A stretch of 64,000 bases of DNA, taken from the NCBI RefSeq assembly GCF_029269745.1, contig NZ_JARJHT010000001.1, positions 1,426,001-1,490,000 on the forward strand, in the 5' to 3' direction. The translations under genes were made by a program, and so were the position numbers. Under the pieces are notes generated by a model that ran no database searches, was not told the DNA's origin, and saw only the letters and a program-made list of their open reading frames with translations. Each line of letters begins with the position of its first letter. The stretch's first letter is position 1. Positions 61,636 to 64,000 of this stretch are shown piece after piece. The stretch comes from Polluticoccus soli (GTDB lineage: Bacteria > Bacteroidota > Bacteroidia > Chitinophagales > Chitinophagaceae).

Positions 61636-62616
61636 CTAGTTCTCATTACCCGAAGAATGCGGCAGTTCTTTTGCCTCTCGTTTAATAATAAACACCGCCG
61701 TCTCATATGGCTCAATACCGCCGCCCAGGTTCAGGGCGTAGACCTTGGTGAACTCAGCCCCGAAATAGAGGATCATGGCAGTATAATACACCCATGTTAG
61801 AATAATAATGATGGCGGCAGCCGCACCGTAAGTTGTACTGATTGTCGAATTGCCCAGGTAAAAGCCTATTACGAACTTACCTATCAAAAAGAGAATTCCT
61901 GTAAAACAGGCGCCAATAAGGGCATCTTTCCACCTGATCTTCGCATCGGGCAATACCTTGTAAATAACAGCGAACAGAAACGTAATGATCATAAAAAGTA
62001 TCACGCTGTTCACTATCCGAAAGACCATTACTGCAACCTCATCAAACATACGCAATAACCTGTCTGTTAGCGCAACTGTCAACGTATTGATGGTAAGCGT
62101 TACCATCATCAGAAATCCTATCCCGATTATAAGCGAAAAAGAAAGCAGCCTGTTCTTCAAAAACTTCAGCCAGCTCTTTTTAGGCTTTGCCTTTATCGAC
62201 CATATAAAATTGACTGACTCTTGTATATCGGCAAATACGCCCGTCGCGCCGAATATCAGCACTACGATACCAATAACACTGAACTTGGCAGCAGACCCGC
62301 TGCGCATATTATTTATGATGCTGAGTATTTGCGTAGCGGCTTCACTCCCCACTAAGGTTTTTACCTGGAAATATATCTTATCGGTCACTTCGGCCTGCTC
62401 AAAGAATAAGCCGGCAAAAGACACGACCACCAGCAATAATGGACCGATAGCAAATACCGTATAGTAAGCCAATGACGCGCTTAGCTTTACCACATTGTCA
62501 TCTACACATTCATGTCCTGCCTCGACAAGTAACTTGAAATATTTTTTGATCATACCGTGAAAGACGTCTGTATCAGCAGTATGAAAGCTTATGCCAACAG
62601 GATGGCGCGCACTCAT
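61636..62616 (-). CDS. YihY/virulence factor BrkB family membrane protein
   Basis: Inner-membrane protein of 326 residues with six helices. The family core begins near KLSASLAYYTVFAIGPLLLV, then contains FGATGVFADIQESVNFIW and the late TYGAAAAIIIILTWVYYTAMILYFGAEFTKVYA. Members were once called RNase BN; their function is now unclear, with transport or wall-related roles proposed. The ATG at 62616 was chosen; MIKKYFKLL at residue 22 is an alternative start. No partner gene is evident. Confidence 0.9.
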   Translation of the reverse strand: MSARHPVGISFHTADTDVFHGMIKKYFKLLVEAGHECVDDNVVKLSASLAYYTVFAIGPLLLVVVSFAGLFFEQAEVTDKIYFQVKTLVGSEAATQILSIINNMRSGSAAKFSVIGIVVLIFGATGVFADIQESVNFIWSIKAKPKKSWLKFLKNRLLSFSLIIGIGFLMMVTLTINTLTVALTDRLLRMFDEVAVMVFRIVNSVILFMIITFLFAVIYKVLPDAKIRWKDALIGACFTGILFLIGKFVIGFYLGNSTISTTYGAAAAIIIILTWVYYTAMILYFGAEFTKVYALNLGGGIEPYETAVFIIKREAKELPHSSGNEN

Positions 62617-62767
62617 TTTCAATAGAATATGCCCGGCGGTATTAGTTCCATGTGTAAATTATTCCTCAGCGGTTGTTTATGTTTCAGAGAAAAAACAAAG
62701 TGTAATGGTCTGATTTTTTTGCGCACATATTGGGACTGTATTTATTTAACCCATAAAACATACAATC

Positions 62768-63496
62768 ATGGCTCGTAAGTATTCTCCCAAAGCCTCGAAA
62801 AAGGTGGAGGACGTGATGCATGAAATGAAAAAGGGCAAGCTGAAAAGCGGCCGCTCGGGCAAAAAAGTGACCAGCCGTAAACAGGCAGTAGCCATCGGCT
62901 TATCAGAAGCACGTAAAGCCGGCGCCAAAGTACCGAAGAAAGCTGCCGCCAAGAAGAAAACTGCTGCTAAAAAGACAGCAAAGAAAAAAACGGCAACTAA
63001 ACGGCCATTGTTAAGGAAGACCGCTACAAAGAAAACCACTGCAAGAAAAAAAGTAGCGCCTAAAAAAGCAGCAGCTAAGAAAAAATCACTAAGATCAACT
63101 CCTGCTAAGAAGACAGCAAGCCGTAAACGAACTACAGCAAAAAGGGCAACAGTTCGCAGGAATGCAGGCGCTAAGAAAACTGTAGCTCCTAAAAAAACGG
63201 CGGCTCGAAAAAAAGCAGCAACTAAAAAGGTAGCTGCTAAGAAAAAGTCTCTGAAAAGAACGGCTTCTAAGAAAACAGCAGTTAAAAAGACGACGGCAAG
63301 AAAAAAAGCAGCTCCTAAAAAAGCAGCTGCGAAAAAGAAATCGCTGAAGAAAACTGCTTCTAAGAAAACAGTAAGTCGTAAACGGGCAACAGCAAAAAGG
63401 TCGACTGTTAGAAATGCAGGGCCTAAGAAAACTGCGGCCAAAAAGACGACGCGAAAAAAAGCAACAGCTAAAAGATCAACGAAGAAGTCTAAATAA
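62768..63496 (+). CDS. DUF6496 domain protein with histone H1-like lysine-rich tail
   Basis: Very basic protein of 242 residues. Residues 1-55 match DUF6496 as remembered (YSPKASKKVEDVMHEMKKGK, then SRKQAVAIGLSEARKAGA). The remainder is a low-complexity Lys/Ala/Thr/Arg tail built of imperfect repeats of KKTTARKK and APKKAAAKKKSL type; a segment of about 51 residues occurs twice (residues 88-138 and 173-222). Such tails resemble histone H1 and bacterial Hc1/AlgP-type proteins and probably bind DNA or RNA. It is monocistronic with a terminator. Confidence 0.85.
   Translation: MARKYSPKASKKVEDVMHEMKKGKLKSGRSGKKVTSRKQAVAIGLSEARKAGAKVPKKAAAKKKTAAKKTAKKKTATKRPLLRKTATKKTTARKKVAPKKAAAKKKSLRSTPAKKTASRKRTTAKRATVRRNAGAKKTVAPKKTAARKKAATKKVAAKKKSLKRTASKKTAVKKTTARKKAAPKKAAAKKKSLKKTASKKTVSRKRATAKRSTVRNAGPKKTAAKKTTRKKATAKRSTKKSK
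63029..63433 (+). repeat. Internal repeats of the lysine-rich protein (coding)
   Basis: Two copies of a ~150-bp unit (63029-63181 and 63284-63433) flank a shorter related stretch (63191-63277). They code for KKTTARKK, APKKAAAKKKSL, SRKR and AKR-TVR-NAG in the same order. Confidence 0.75.
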
Positions 63497-63499
63497 CAC

Positions 63500-63530
63500 G
63501 AAAGCCTGCAGTTTGCAGGCTTTCTCTTTT
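63500..63530 (+). terminator. Intrinsic terminator after lysine-rich protein gene
   Basis: GAAAGCCTGCA and TGCAGGCTTTC form a perfect 11-bp stem around GTT, followed by TCTTTT. Confidence 0.85.
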
Positions 63531-64000
63531 AGTATTGCGGGCTCACCGGTTTGGTGGCCATGATCTCATCTATTTTGGTCATTACCTCGGGAGTAAGTTT
63601 TGGTAGCAGCTCCAGCGCTTCGAGGTTTTGCTTCAACTGTTCTTCTTTAGTAGCACCAAGAATTGCCGTGGTCACATTAGGATTCCGGACGCACCAGGCA
63701 ATGGATAACGCTGAAAGATTGGTACCGAGCTCATTGGCAAATGAGCCCAGCTGCTTCACGCGTTGTATGCGCTCTTCGCTCAGCGTGCGGTCTTTCAACC
63801 AGTCGAAGCCTTCGAGCGCAAGACGTGAGTCTGCAGGAACGCCATCATTGTATTTCCCGGTTAGCAGGCCTGAAGCCAGGGGACTCCAGATAGTAGTGCC
63901 CATTCCAATATTTTTGATGATGGTGGAGTAGTCTACTTCCATCTTGTAGCGTTCAAACAGGTTGTACTGTGGTTGCTCTACCGCAGGGCCTATAAGACGA
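63529..64000 (-). CDS. Aldo/keto reductase, 3' part (partial)
   Basis: The last 156 codons of an NADPH-dependent oxidoreductase; the gene continues beyond base 64000. Reading starts with AVEQPQYNLFER, then IWSPLASGLLTGKYNDGVPA and the C-terminal nucleotide-binding part ALSIAWCVRNPNVTTAILGA and LKQNLEALELL. These features place it near the voltage-gated potassium channel beta/YghZ branch of aldo/keto reductases. The catalytic Asp-Tyr-Lys-His set lies in the missing N-terminal half. The internal Met at 63942 is not the start, since family sequence continues upstream. Confidence 0.9.
   Translation of the reverse strand, partial: RLIGPAVEQPQYNLFERYKMEVDYSTIIKNIGMGTTIWSPLASGLLTGKYNDGVPADSRLALEGFDWLKDRTLSEERIQRVKQLGSFANELGTNLSALSIAWCVRNPNVTTAILGATKEEQLKQNLEALELLPKLTPEVMTKIDEIMATKPVSPQY

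Noticed and set aside
62746-63441. Hydrophobic open frame opposite the lysine-rich protein gene
   Set aside because: Lys/Ala codons read in reverse give Phe/Leu/Ala; it is a composition artefact.
63529-63942. Aldo/keto reductase gene starting at the Met at 63942
   Set aside because: Conserved family sequence (AVEQPQYNLFER) continues upstream to the window edge, so the gene is simply cut.

Overview
The window comes from a member of the Bacteroidota, most likely a Chitinophagales/Chitinophagaceae-type bacterium. Supporting signs are several type IX secretion system (T9SS) sorting domains (types A and B), a PorP/SprF outer-membrane partner, a type III glutamine synthetase, DUF5606, a CarB without the allosteric C-terminal domain, and a recurring promoter element TAnnTTTG upstream of 18 start codons, which is the -7 box of the Bacteroidota primary sigma factor. 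No tRNA, rRNA, insertion sequence, prophage or CRISPR array was seen. No gene-free stretch exceeds about 300 bases; the longest, 57730-58010, separates divergent genes and carries an inverted repeat.

Layout. 1-6268 is a surface-glycan locus: the end of a T9SS cargo gene, an FkbM methyltransferase, a family 2 glycosyltransferase with a G9 tract, the GDP-fucose pair gmd-fcl on the opposite strand, a second glycosyltransferase and a Wzx-like flippase. 6411-10949 encodes a 1512-residue adhesin-like protein with 12 SprB-type repeats and a type B sorting domain. 11053-17774 holds housekeeping and accessory genes (DUF5606 protein, GHL10 glycosidase-like protein, lipoprotein, TPR protein, peptide-binding lipoprotein, pdxJ). 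17924-25616 is a T9SS pair: a 2195-residue protein (14 PKD domains, 12 four-cysteine repeats, type B sorting domain) followed by its probable PorP/SprF partner. An OmpR-type response regulator converges on it.

26510-28899 has ruvC, an integral membrane protein and a DUF3108 protein. 28971-32541 is a three-gene operon (tyrosine-ammonia-lyase-like enzyme, FabG, ketoacyl synthase) that looks like a small piece of flexirubin/aryl-polyene pigment biosynthesis. Two secreted metallopeptidases (M28, M2) follow. 35845-43337 carries OsmC, an acetyltransferase, glutamine synthetase III, a phosphopantetheinyl transferase, dcd, a LEA-type lipoprotein, a transketolase C-terminal subunit, an eIF1-like factor and small unknown genes flanked by a 70-bp direct repeat.

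43422-53319 mixes secreted unknowns, a drug/metabolite transporter, DUF2750, a dipeptide epimerase, a catalytically dead M16 peptidase homologue, a thioesterase, a TonB-dependent receptor and a polytopic membrane protein. 53391-57729 has carB and two LVIVD lipoproteins. 58011-60459 is mreBCD, the cell-shape operon. The end holds a family 4 glycosyltransferase, a YihY/BrkB membrane protein, a lysine-rich DUF6496 protein and the 3' part of an aldo/keto reductase.

Coding starts were often moved downstream of the longest open frame, using signal peptides, family length and -7 element position.
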